Positions 45,587 through 56,274 of a DNA stretch of 64,000 nucleotides are shown in pieces. The notes below the pieces were generated by a model. The model saw nothing but the letters and a program-made list of their open reading frames with translations. It made no database searches and was not told the DNA's origin. The stretch is from Berberis thunbergii (Eukaryota > Streptophyta > Magnoliopsida > Ranunculales > Berberidaceae). Made by a program: the position numbers and the translations under genes. Every line of letters begins with the position of its first letter. Position 1 is the first letter of the stretch. Location: positions 310,001 through 374,000 of the forward strand of contig QNQO01000645.1 of the NCBI GenBank assembly GCA_003290165.1, written 5' to 3'.

Positions 45587-47565
45587 GCAGGAAGCTATTA
45601 AAATGAGAAAAAGGACGAACAGAGATCAAGGGCTGGCATTCAGAATGGTGTTAAAGTTGGTAACCTATAAGTTACATTTGGCCTCCATGCATCCATAGAC
45701 GTTTTGCTCTTCGACTATCAGACATAATGGCTCATCATCTCTGACTTTCAAAATTTTCAGGGCATAGGTGGTTAGTAATATAAGTAGCTAAGATATACAG
45801 TATACCAGCAGTAAAAACTAAAGTAAGTATGAAATCAGATATTTTGAGCTTTATGCCAACAACAATCAGTTCAGTAGCGAAAAATTGGTACTGGACAAGA
45901 GTACTGCTCATATGCCCTGAAAAATCACTTGTAGCAAAAACAGTTTCTCGCAAAAAGTGACACTGAATTAAAATTCCTTTCTACTTCATCCATAGCACAG
46001 ACTATGAGGTAGTAACCTTCTATTCTGCGTCAATGTGCAATTTAAGCCTTACAAGCACTCCAAATGCTATGATTCATCCTAAATGATTTCCACAAAATTA
46101 GTAAAACTTCAAACTACTGAAGCTCTAATAAGTAATAACTAATAAGCCAAGGTCATTATTGAGTACTTCACTTCAGAAGACAGAAATATTAGTCATCACT
46201 ACTAGATCTGCTATGGCAGACCAGAGCCATAAATAGCACGCATTCGACTTCACCTACACTTTGGAGTACCCAAACAGCATGTATTCGACTTCACTGGCAA
46301 GTTGAGGCAAATAGAAGGGAGTTCTCTGCTCTTCACATCAGTGCATCAATATGAGGAACTTCTTCAATTCACAATTATTTGGGTTTAAACCGTGATTTAA
46401 CATTTCCCCTTGTCAGTGCACAGATATGAACCTCTCTTTTTGGCAAAACCCATATGGTAAGACAAATCATATAGATTTGGTTATACAGGCACTAAGTGGG
46501 AATACCTAGGTGTGTGTTAAAATTACAATGTCATCGAGAAATGTTTTATTTACTTTTTCCTCTATTTAAGAGAGGCGGAGACCGTGCCTTGGGCAAGTAT
46601 GTGTATAGTTCCAGCAGCAGATGCCCTTAGTAAAACAACTCTTTTTTAAAAGACATGCAGAGGATTTAAGGAAGCCCACCCTTGTTATTTTAAGTATGAC
46701 CTTAGAACAAAGCAAAAACACAAGAAACTCCAAAGCCAACAACCTGACATACAAAACCAAAGACTATGAAGAAGGCCGACATGTATTAAACAAGCACATT
46801 ACCCTTATCATCCTAAAGCACATTACCCTTATCATCCTAGAAACTCTACTGCTAGGATTTAAACTTGAACAAACTCTGTTTTACCATGTCTTAGATCAGT
46901 CTTGTTATATAGTCTGGACTCATCCCCATCATCTCTGGTTGAGCATTTCAAATGTTATTATTTTCGCTTGTGTGTTTGATTTTTGGGAGTTTCATGGAAA
47001 AAGAAAATTTTTCCCCCAAAATTGAGTTTCTGGCATTTGATTTTTTCTAGGATAAAGAAAACTTTTCCGCCGATGAAACGATTTCCAGCTTGAAGCGGAA
47101 AAACTTTGTGTAGGCTCCTCCTCGAAAAACTTTTTCCTATTTGATTTTTCACTCACCGACGACTCTCTCCTCGACTCAAAGCCGTCAAGAGACTCAACGT
47201 CTGAACATTCAATTCATCTCTTCTCCTCAACAATTCCTCCACAAAATAGAAATATTTTCTCTAATGAAATTTTTTTTCCTTGGTGAAATCAAACAGTAAA
47301 AAAAAAAATTTAATGCTTTTTTTCCATGAATTTTTTATTTCTTTGAAAAGTGTTTTCCAAAAATCAAAATGTGCAACTCTTTCTATGAGTCTCTTTGTTA
47401 CAATAACAATATCCAAGACCAACTCTATCTTGCAAATCATGATCAATTTCATCCTATTCTAAATCATCCTCATTTGTTGTCACTTCAAAAATGGAGAATT
47501 TTTGCATCTCCAATTTTGGAGTGAGCAAACGATAAATATGTTTGTCTCCAGTTTGTTGAATTCTA
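45587..47565. other. Long stretch without recognised gene
   Basis: Several open frames of 60-134 codons occur (for example 46621-47025, plus; 45953-45735, minus), but none shows a family signature that I can name. I treat the stretch as non-coding or unidentified. Confidence 0.4.
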
Positions 47566-47573
47566 GCCTCAAC

Positions 47574-49047
47574 TAGGGGTGGGCAAACAAGTCGAGGATT
47601 CGCAGGTTTAAACCGAACCGGATCGTTTCACTATAAACGGTCCGGATTTTAATTTTGTGTTTTTAGATATGGTCCGGGTCGGCCATGATCCGTTATAAAA
47701 CGGTCTGGTCCCGATTCTTATTATATAAAAAGAAATGGTCCGGGTTGACCCGTTTCAAAACACATTTACAAATTAAAAGTTAAAATACTAGAGTCTAAAC
47801 CTAAATAGGAAGTTGAACTAAAGAGAGGATCTGTAGAAGATAAACAAGGAGGTTAAACTAGAGTCTAAACCCATCCTCTCCGGTCGGATATTCCCCTCTC
47901 TTCTCTGTAGCTGCACGGTTCATTGATCTGTAGAGGAGAAACAGAGCTCTTGGGATCTCAGATTGAGACCTCTTCCTCCACCGGGTTCATCGATCTGGTA
48001 TTTATACTAAATAATCCTTGGTACTTGGAAAACAACCATTATTTATTGTTGTAGTGGTGACATTATTAATCATACTGTTAGAACTGTTACAAGCGTTGCA
48101 CCGAGATTTCTCACCAACAAAAGCAATGGGGACTGACATTTCAGAAATAAGCCTTTCAGTAGATACAAAACAATATCCCTCCATCATCTTTCAAAACAAG
48201 GTAACACTATGACAGTAGCCAAGTCTTCTAGAAAGCACCAACTTAGTCGTGATCTTCTACATCAGATTCTACACATTCCAACAGTTGTATTTTCCTAAAC
48301 TTGCTAGCCAGTAATACATAGTAACCATTGTACGCAAACACATTGTTGATTTTTTATTGACACTTATGTTTAAATTTGAATAGAAATAGTTTTCATGGAA
48401 ATTGTAATTTTCCACATCAACATGAAGTAAGACAGTCTTCTAGGCTACCACCTAAAGCTTTGGTAAAACTAAACTTATTTCAACAAAAACCTGCATCCTT
48501 ATGTGAGGTTAATGACATGCTAATTTTCCACAAACTCTTCTCCTGCGTTCTGTTATAAAATATTGGATAGGATGACATCATTCGCTCATGTAAATTTAGA
48601 TAATCAATTCGTGGTCAATGATCTCAACCATTATATTCATGTCGTCATCATGATTTTTTGAGTTAGAATACTCTCGATTATGAAACAGGGCAGTCAGTCA
48701 TAGTTGTTGGTCTGGTGCTACTTGCTGCTGTTGTTGTTGACCCTGCTGCTGACTCTGACTCTGTTAGTGTAAATTAGATGAATACAACACACACATTGAC
48801 ACATGCAACTAGATTGAATTAATGTTGTAATGGAATAAGCAAGTGAGTCTTGGTCCAAATAATCAATACCATAAATATATTCATATTTTCATTTTGGAAC
48901 CGGACCGATCCAAACGGTTCGAGTTAGGTTTGATCTCAATGTTCAAAATAAGGGAATCCGAACCGAATCGGATCGAATCCATTAAATTTAAATTGTCCGA
49001 GTTAGGTTCCTCAAAATTTAAAACTGATCCGAACGTGCCCACCCCTA
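47574..49047 (+). mobile_element. hAT element (TAGGGGTGGGC ends), exact 8-bp target duplication
   Basis: The element starts TAGGGGTGGGCAAAC and ends GTGCCCACCCCTA. It is flanked on both sides by GCCTCAAC (47566-47573 and 49048-49055), an exact 8-bp duplication as made by hAT transposases. It is 1474 bp long. The margins share the CCGGTTCGG/CCGGACC-rich subterminal style of the elements at 16477 and 50182, but the interior is different. No transposase is visible. A plus-strand frame at 48018-48212 has a hydrophobic helix followed by a Ser-rich tail and could be a captured exon that I do not recognise. Confidence 0.9.
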
Positions 49048-49249
49048 GCCTCAACTACTATAAAAGAAAGGAAAAAAAAGGATATCGGGGATGAAAGAAA
49101 TGGAGAAGTGACATGATCACCAAAAGAGAGTTAGCTTTTGGATATTGTTACAAAAAGACTCATAAAGAGTTGTAACAAGCGAGAGAATACCCTTGTCAAA
49201 GTCCAACCTGCCATGACGAGTGGATGCAAGAATGGCGAAAACAGGATTA

Positions 49250-49412
49250 GGTCTATTTCAAAACCTATTGGGAGTATTTTTAGATTAATAATTGAAATGT
49301 AATGTGCTTGCTTAATGCACGACCTTGGTCATAGTTTTCTGTTTTCTACGTTAGGTGTTTCCTTGGGAAATTTGTTTTCATCCTTTATCAAAAAAAAAAA
49401 AAAAAAAAAAAA
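49250..49412 (+). mobile_element. Possible retroposon 3' end with poly(A)
   Basis: AT-rich sequence ending in about 23 A (49390-49412) followed by unrelated sequence. This is how the 3' end of a LINE or SINE looks. I cannot identify the 5' part or a target duplication. Confidence 0.35.
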
Positions 49413-49519
49413 TGGTGGGTTTCCAGAATGCGGAGGTAATGGTTGGCGAATGACAAGGATATGTTGGGAAGTCGATGTGGTGGAGAGTGGATGCTGTTAC
49501 AAGTTGATATAATTTTTTT

Positions 49520-49700
49520 TTCAGCAGTTCTACGCAGCGAGGAAGCGGGCGAGGAAATCAGCGAGGGAGGGAGAAAGGGGACCGCCATCCCCTCGGGATG
49601 TGCGCCGTCATTTTTATGCGAGCATCTCGAGGGAGATGGGATGTCCCCTCTCTCCCTCCCTCGCTGATTTCCTTGCCCACTTCCTCGCCATTTAGAATTT
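49520..49700. mobile_element. Palindromic MITE, 'GCGAGGAAA' family, copy 2
   Basis: This is the best-preserved copy. The left arm GCGAGGAAGCGGGCGAGGAA.. followed by ATCAGCGAGGGAGGGAGA is mirrored with few changes on the right (..CTCCCTCCCTCGCTGATTTCC then TTGCCCACTTCCTCGCCATT). The loop contains CCATCCCCTCGGGATG. A strong foldback of about 180 bases, non-coding. Confidence 0.85.
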
Positions 49701-49763
49701 CTCATTTTTTTTTTCCAAATCTCCTTATTTTAGTGTGAGAAAGCAGATTATTTGCTTCAAGCA

Positions 49764-49848
49764 TATAAGCAGCACACTTAGAGGTGTTAAAGCAATTAAG
49801 ATACCTTTAAGCAGCACAATTAGAGATTTAAAGCAATTGAGATACCTT
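49764..49848. repeat. Short tandem duplication (about 42 bp)
   Basis: Two adjacent copies of AAGCAGCACA(C/A)(T)TTAGAG..TTAAAGCAATT(A/G)AGATACCT directly precede the Tourist-type MITE. Confidence 0.75.
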
Positions 49849-49849
49849 A

Positions 49850-50170
49850 GGGTGTGTTTTGGTTGCATGAAATCTCATGCCATGGGAATCCATGAAGGGA
49901 CCCCTACATTTTAGGCTAAATTGATGTATCACTCTACATCCACCATTTGGTTTAATGGTGAGAATGAAGTCCCATGAACATGAAAATCACATGCCTTGGG
50001 GGACCAAGGAGTGAAATTTCATGTTCATGAGACTTACATTCTCACCATTGATCACAAAATCAAATGCTGGTCAAATGGTAGATGTGGAGTGATATATTAA
50101 TTTAGCCTAAAATATAGGTGTCCCCTCATGAATTTCCATGGCATAATATTCCATACAACCAAACACACCC
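49850..50170. mobile_element. Tourist-type (PIF/Harbinger) MITE
   Basis: 321 bases with inverted ends GGGTGTGTTTTGGTTG..CAACCAAACACACCC and long internal complementarity. Flanked by TTA on both sides (49847-49849 and 50171-50173), the target preference of PIF/Harbinger elements. No coding capacity. Confidence 0.9.
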
Positions 50171-50181
50171 TTAGTTCCAAG

Positions 50182-51215
50182 TAGGGCTGGGCAAGTGCGG
50201 CTAACCAGCTCAAAGCTAAAACCGAAAATCGGCCCAAAAAATTCGGGCCCGTGTTTATGAGACCCGAAATCGGACCGAATCGACCGGATAACCGAGGTTC
50301 TGGTTAACCGATTAACAGGCCGATTTCGGGTCAGTCTCGGTCCTAAGAGCAAAAAAAATACTTCTACAGTATAAAAAAAAATAAAAAAATTCCTCGTTCA
50401 TCATACATACAGAAATTATATCAAAAAATTACAAAAAACATACAACAAATTACAATATCAAATCTGTAATACTTCATTCATCATCTGTAACCATACAACA
50501 AAATTAAAAAATACTTCATTCATTCATTCATCGAGAGCGAGATCCATATCGAGATTTGATCGAGAGCGAGATCTGATCAAGAGCGAGATCTCTAATCGGG
50601 GAAGGGAGGGGAGAGGGAGGCGGCTCGCCCTCCGCCTTCGCTGAGAGTAGGGCTGGGAGTAGGCCTCCGCCTTTGCTGAGAGAGGGAGGCGGTCGATCTC
50701 GTCCAAAACAACTCTGATCATCATCATCGCATCAGCATCAGCATCACGATCAACATCACCATGATCATCATCATCCATCGTGCATCAACATCACCATCGA
50801 TCAGCATCACCATCGAGCATCTCTGATCTGAGATCTGGAAGAAGAAGGAGGAGATCTGATCAGGGAGAGATCTAAAAGAAGAAGGCGGAGCATCTCTGTG
50901 TCTGTGAGGGGAGAGGGAGTGATCTTCGACTGTCTCTGTGAGCTGTGAGGGGAGAACGTGAAGAGCAGAAAATCTAGGCAGCCGTGAAGAGATGTGAAAA
51001 TGAGAGAAGTTGAGGGGAGAGAGAATTAGTTAAGTGAAGGAGTCGGGCCGAGCCGGTTACTCGACAGGCTTCAGAAATGGAAACCGAGACCCGGACTAGA
51101 AACTTCTGGCTGGGCCGGGCTTTTACAACCGAAAATTTGTTAATTAATTAAAACCAATCCGATCAATCCGGTTGTCGGTTCGGTCCGGGGTTTCGGTCCT
51201 AAATGCCCACCCCTA
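50182..51215 (+). mobile_element. hAT element (TAGGGCTGGGC ends), 1.03 kb
   Basis: Starts TAGGGCTGGGCAAG and ends ATGCCCACCCCTA. The flanks share TTCCAAG (50175-50181 and 51216-51222), 7 bases. Subterminal GGTTCGGTCCGG and CGATTTCGGGTC repeats are like the other two elements of this type. The interior (50520-51000) is rich in GATC/CATCA and GAGCGAGATC repeats, giving a low-complexity Asp/Ala/Arg frame that I do not treat as a gene. Confidence 0.82.
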
Positions 51216-51927
51216 TTCCAAGCATAACTGTTGTTCATGGCATTTTAGTATTTTACCACACCTTACTCTCTCGAAAGCTCTCTCCTGTCCGATACTACTA
51301 ATCACGGCATTTTACCAGCTCCACTCAACTACATTTCATTCTTCACTCTTCCCTCTCATTCTCTTGTATATTATTTTTATTTGTGGTAGTTCAGTGTCCC
51401 CTTAATTTTGATCTCCTTCAGTATCTATAAGATTCGAGTATCAAACTATAATGTGCCTTATGGCAGATATGAGGAAAGAGTATGATTTCACAGAGAAATG
51501 GAGTGTGCTATTGGAAAAACAAGAAAAGCAATTCACACAATTGCCTAAGCATTGATGAAATGTACGACTCTAGTTGTCTCACACCTAAAAAGTACGGGCT
51601 CTTTTTAAATAAATTCACACTCATTATCATGTATGAGATTCCTAAAAATCAATAAAGCATAGACAGGATGGTGAAGTGGGGTCTTTGTATTTGGATTATT
51701 TGGTTTGTGTTTGAATCGTTGCGCTTTGAGAAAAATCATGAAAAAAAAAAAAAAGGATATGCAGGGCCTAAACAACTGCAAGTGATGATAATTGTATTCA
51801 TTGTTTTTTCTTTTTTTCTACATCAATCATCTTCAAAGCATGATGAATAAATAAAATATACCCTATATCAGAATTACTGAGTATTCATAAAAATAAATAC
51901 ACAACAATAGCTAACTCACTGAGCCAC
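51216..51927. other. Downstream flank of the receptor kinase
   Basis: AT-rich, no recognised exon. It should include the 3' untranslated region of the kinase (reading minus), but I see no unambiguous polyadenylation signal. Confidence 0.4.
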
Positions 51928-54035
51928 TCACCGAGCCTTCTTCCTGGCCTTGAATGGAAAACTGGATGGTGGTGAGGGGGAGAACTCAACAGGCAGGTGA
52001 GGCGGTTCCGATTCACCTGAAAGCATACCCACAACTTCTTTCGCAGTGGGGCGCTTTACAGGTGACCTTTGCAAACACAAAAGCGCTACCGTCACACAGA
52101 GCAATGCCTGCTCATGATCCAAAGATTGAAGAGCTGAGTCAAAGAGATCCTGAAGCTTTCCTCTATGAGCAAGGTGACGAGCCCATGATGTTAGATTCGC
52201 TCTTTCGAATTCTGACATGGGTGAGGCAGTCACCTGAAGGGGGCGCCGCCCCGATACCAAAACCAATAGAAGAACACCATAACTATAGATATCACATTTC
52301 TCAGAGAGCTGCCCACCACCTCCATATTCAGGGGCAATGTAGCATACAGTGCCCCTCATACTTGGAGTACTACTCACACCACCACTTTTAGGGATCTCTC
52401 CACTAGCCCAATCCCGACTATTCCGTCGTCCAATTCTAAATTCCCCACTGAACCCATCCAACCACCAATCCACACTACTTCTACTACCTCTGCTCCTAGT
52501 TTTCTTCTTCTTCTTTTGATCAGATGCCGCAGATGAATCCTCCTCATCCCTCTGCCACAACTATCTCCTCCACTCTCATCACTATTCGATTTCATCTCCC
52601 TCTTCTTTTTCTTCTTACTAAGCTCCTCACAAAACTCCTCCTTCCACCACTCCCTAGCCGGGCGATTCTTCTCCTTCTTTCCAACCCCCTCCTCATCCAA
52701 TGAAGTCCACCATTCCAACCTCCTCTGCTTATTCTTCTTCTCCATCTTCGGCCTAGTACCTTCATCCCCTGACGCCGTTGAAGTAATCCAATCACTCTTC
52801 GGTCTCTCCTTCTTAATCTCGGTCCCTATCCACTCCATCACATAATCCTTCACACCACCCCCAGAATCACTCCCTCCCCCATTATCCTGTCTCCACCACC
52901 AATCCCTCCCCGAAATACTCTTCTTCTTCCCACCTTTCCTATTCCCATCACCAACCAAATCCTTCTTACTATCCACACTAAGCTTATCAAAATTCCCCTG
53001 AGATACACTCCTATCGTTAATCTCGGACGCCATCGTAACTGTCTCGGGCGACACCTCTGCCGCATCATAAACCCTAACACAACTCTCTGGCGAAGCCTCC
53101 ACGCCGCTATTCACCACCTCCTCAAACCCAGTCATCACACTCTCCGTGTCTTCAACTATAGATCCATTATCTCTATCTTCCCCTCCTTCAATCACCTCCA
53201 ACCTCTCCGGCACTTTCTTACAATCATTACCATTAGGTCCGTTACTCCTCCTCTCCTCTCCTCCTTCAATCTCAATAACCTCACTCGGCACAGGCTCTTC
53301 GATCTTTGCCCTCGCTAGTCCAAAATCGGCAATCTTTGCACGGAAGCAAGAATCGACAAGTATATTACTAGGCTTAATATCCCCATGAATTATGGGTGGG
53401 TCACAACTTGTATGAAGAAATTCCAACCCTCTAGCAATGTCAATAGCAATAGCAAATCTCGTCTTCCATTCCATCAATTCAGAGCATTTTCGATCGAACA
53501 ACGCATCCTGTAAGCTCCGATTGTGCATCAGTTCGTAAACAAGCAACATTCGCCTCCGTCTCCGATCCGAAGAGAACCCAATGAGCGAGACGACGTGGTC
53601 AGAGTAGATCTTCCCTGCCAAGGAGAGCTCGTTCTGGAACTCTCTCTCCCCTTGCAAAGAACCCGAATCCATGAGCTTCACCGCGATCTCTTGACCCGAC
53701 GTAAGCGTGCCCCGAAAGACTGACCCGAATCCGCCCTGGCCGAGGCGGTTTGATGGGGCGAATGAACTAGTGGCGCGGCGGAGGACGGAATAGGAGAAGC
53801 GATGTGGGGGTTTGAGATCTGCGGGAGCTGTTCGTTTCCGTGTGAGTTTGCGGTAGAGTATGGCAAGGCATAGGAGGATCGACACTGCGGCTGAGACGCC
53901 TATCAAGGGTGGGATGACACCTAACCGGTGGCGATGGCGGATGGGTAGAACCACAACAGGTGGTGGTGGTGGTGGTAGAGATACTACTACTACTTCAGGG
54001 TTAATCAGCGGTGGAGATAGCTGTCGAGATGGCAT
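51928..54035 (-). CDS. Receptor-like serine/threonine kinase (At4g25390 type), one frameshift
   Basis: Intronless minus-strand gene, ATG at 54035 (MPSRQLSPP). Residues 41-61 form a membrane helix. The kinase domain starts near residue 80: glycine loop GQGGFGSV (99-106), Lys120 in EIAVK, HGDIKPSN (217-224, catalytic Asp219, with Gly before Asp so not an RD kinase), and DFG (237-239). A very long basic/acidic insert of about 300 residues precedes the activation-segment end SMRGTVCYIAPEYGGGG. It ends FPFKARKKAR. This layout is characteristic of the At4g25390-type plant receptor-like kinases, which have a tiny extracellular part. A frame change near 52560 splits the gene into 54035-52374 and 52560-51928. 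Both sides are fully family-like, so it is either a recent mutation or a sequence error. Confidence 0.87.
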
Positions 54036-54240
54036 GATTTGAAGAATCAATCAAAGTTGATATTGTTTGTGGTGATGATAGTGAGTAGTCAACATAACTG
54101 AAAGTAAAGAGCAAAGGAAAAAATTTGAGAGACAAGGAAAAGATGAACTTGAAATGTTTGTCTTCTGTGTTTATTATGTATGTAGTTGAGTTTATAGATG
54201 AAAGAGGGGTTGGTTGCCTGTTGGTATTTAATTGCTCTCT

Positions 54241-54275
54241 CTGGTTGGGTTGGGTTGGGTTGGGTTGGGTTGGGT
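54241..54275 (+). repeat. (GGGTT)n tract upstream of the kinase gene
   Basis: GGTTGGGTTGGGTTGGGTTGGG.. with at least five GGG runs, about 200 bases upstream of the kinase ATG. It has the spacing needed for a G-quadruplex on the plus strand (the template-side strand relative to the kinase would carry CCC). It is not the plant telomere repeat TTTAGGG. Confidence 0.8.
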
Positions 54276-54924
54276 ATGGGTTCGGATTTCTCCCTGTTCT
54301 ACTAGTACTGTACTGTGTCTGGACACTACATGATGTTTACTTCGGTGGATTTGACTAGGAGGAGAACATTTGACAAATTACATGGTTTGCGTGAGAGACG
54401 GGGGATGGTAAAGGAGGATATATTGGGGATTTAAGAGGGATTTTGACTTTTGTGGTTTACTACAATAACAACAATGTGGATGTGGGGATGAGCTTTAGAG
54501 GGTGGTGGAAGAGAAAAGTGGGGGGAAAGAGGGACATCATGTGAGTCCCACTGACAGGGAGAGAGGAACGAGGAGCCCAACCCAACACTGTCTGTGATAT
54601 TTCCCAGATTTATTCCAAAAATATATATATTTTGTGGACACTCTTTTGGTAAGAAGAGTGATTGGATTGGAAAATGTAAAGGGTTGTTTGTTATGGGATA
54701 GTCATGATGTGTGATTTGTGTGATATTTTAGGTGATTAGTGGAGAGTTTTCAGGTAGATAAATGATGTGAAGCACCCACCATTGATTGACCAACCAACAG
54801 GGCCTTTTATTTTGTTGGTCCACTTTTTACTACCCATGTGGCAATACAGAAGTCAAACTCGTGGGTGATTCATTTCAGCTCTCTCTCTCATGTGGGTTTC
54901 GTGTTCTGCAGCAAGAGAGAATAG
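54276..54924. other. Upstream region of the kinase gene
   Basis: No gene. It would contain the kinase promoter (reading leftward), but I see no convincing core element that I would assign. Confidence 0.4.
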
Positions 54925-55130
54925 CCCGTTTAAGTGGCGAGGAAACCAGCGAGGGAGGGATGGAGGGTTGCACCATCTTCTTTCGCTGATTTCTTCGCCA
55001 GTCAGAATTTTTTAAGAGAGAGTTCTGTCAATAAATTGGGGAATTCTTATTGGCGAGGAAATGAGTGAGGAAATGGACGAGAGAGGCATACATCTCGAGG
55101 GAGGGGGTTCTCGCTCGGCTCCTCTTAGAC
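54925..55130. mobile_element. Palindromic MITE, 'GCGAGGAAA' family, copies 3 and 3b
   Basis: Copy 3 (about 54932-55008): GTGGCGAGGAAACCAGCGAG.. mirrored by ..CGCTGATTTCTTCGCCAGT. Copy 3b (about 55050-55130) begins TTGGCGAGGAAATGAGTGAG and contains ATCTCGAGGGAGGGGG but lacks a clear right arm. They lie side by side, about 900 bases upstream of the kinase start. Confidence 0.65.
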
Positions 55131-55889
55131 AAGCCCAATAAATTAGAGCTTTTGAGGACACATAATATGTTTTGGGCTAATTTTGCTATTAATTAAAGGA
55201 GATTTGGCCCATCCCTTTCAATGTTAGAGTCAAGAGAGTTTGACACAATCCATATGACAGACTTTTAGATTCAAGTCCATTTTATTAGAAGGATGGGATT
55301 AGCTTCCACCAATCAAGCACATGTTGATCTCTATGTGTTTTATCAATTAATAGGGAGTGGACACACTCTACCTGCGTATGTATTCAGAGGTGAAAGAGAG
55401 GAAGGGAAGGGGAGATGCATCGGAGAAGGGGTGTCTCACAAAATTTGATCATAATTTGAGCAAGATTTCAATAATAATTAAAATTTTGATCAAAATTTGT
55501 CCTTAAAGTTAATCATAGTTTCATCTAATATTCAATTGTAATTTTGATAGTGTTTAAGACACAATTTGATCTTCAAACATATTTTGACATAGTTCAAGTT
55601 TTAAATATTGGTAAATATAATTTGTATTTCCATAAGTTTACAATATTATAATCTTGATCAAAATTTTGTTTGTGCCCGTAGTTGATCAAAATTATGTTGT
55701 GATAAATAATTTGGTACAATTACACTACCCCCAAAAACTAACGATTATAGACTTAGTAATGGCCCAAGACATCCAGGCCCATAGTTTTTAATCTAAGCCC
55801 GTGGTCCTTTGAACTCGTAACATGCCGATCTCATATTCCCACAAGCTCAGTCTAGAAGGTCAACCTCCACCTCCTCACATAGTAGGAAA
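55131..55889. other. AT-rich stretch without gene
   Basis: Contains repeated TTTGATCAAAATTT-like words (55440-55690) but no coding exon or mobile-element end that I recognise. Confidence 0.45.
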
Positions 55890-56266
55890 GCCAACACAAA
55901 TGCTCATTAATAGCGTTTCAAAAACGTTATTGTAGGCTATCATAGCGTTTTAGAAAACGTTGTGTCTGCCGGAGCTATAATAGATACAGGATTATTTATA
56001 GTGTTTTAAAAACGCTATTGTAAGTAAACCATTTATAATTGTCTTTTCTCACGTAGCATTTAACAAATGTTATTGTATTAGTTTCTATAGCGTTTCTCAA
56101 GACCTTTTTTTCTATAGCACTCATCAAGTGCTATAAAATGACTTTTTATAACATCTTATAAGTTTTATTTCTAGAAAATAAAAACCTAAATGTGCCTAAC
56201 ACTTAAACATTTCCATGAATGGAGGCAAAATAATGTAATTAATAAGATAATGTATTACATCGAGTC
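55890..56266 (+). mobile_element. CACTA element terminus, family 2 (copy B)
   Basis: ATTAATAGCGTTTCAAAAACG followed by ATAGCGTTTTAGAAAACGTTGTGTC parallels copy A (21891 onward), though the extreme CACTA end is degraded (ACACAAATGCTCATT). The homology to copy A continues to 56274, is interrupted by a hAT insertion, and resumes at 58581-58616. The element extends right over the MSL, CSC1 and ALA fragments. Confidence 0.78.
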
Positions 56267-56274
56267 ACAAAATC

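Noticed and set aside
52374..52700. Minus-strand C-terminal extension of the first kinase frame (..GRGMRRIHLRHL..)
   Set aside because: Out-of-frame continuation after the frameshift; the neighbouring frame restores the conserved kinase sequence.
54241..54275. Interstitial telomere repeat
   Set aside because: The unit is GGGTT, not the plant TTTAGGG.
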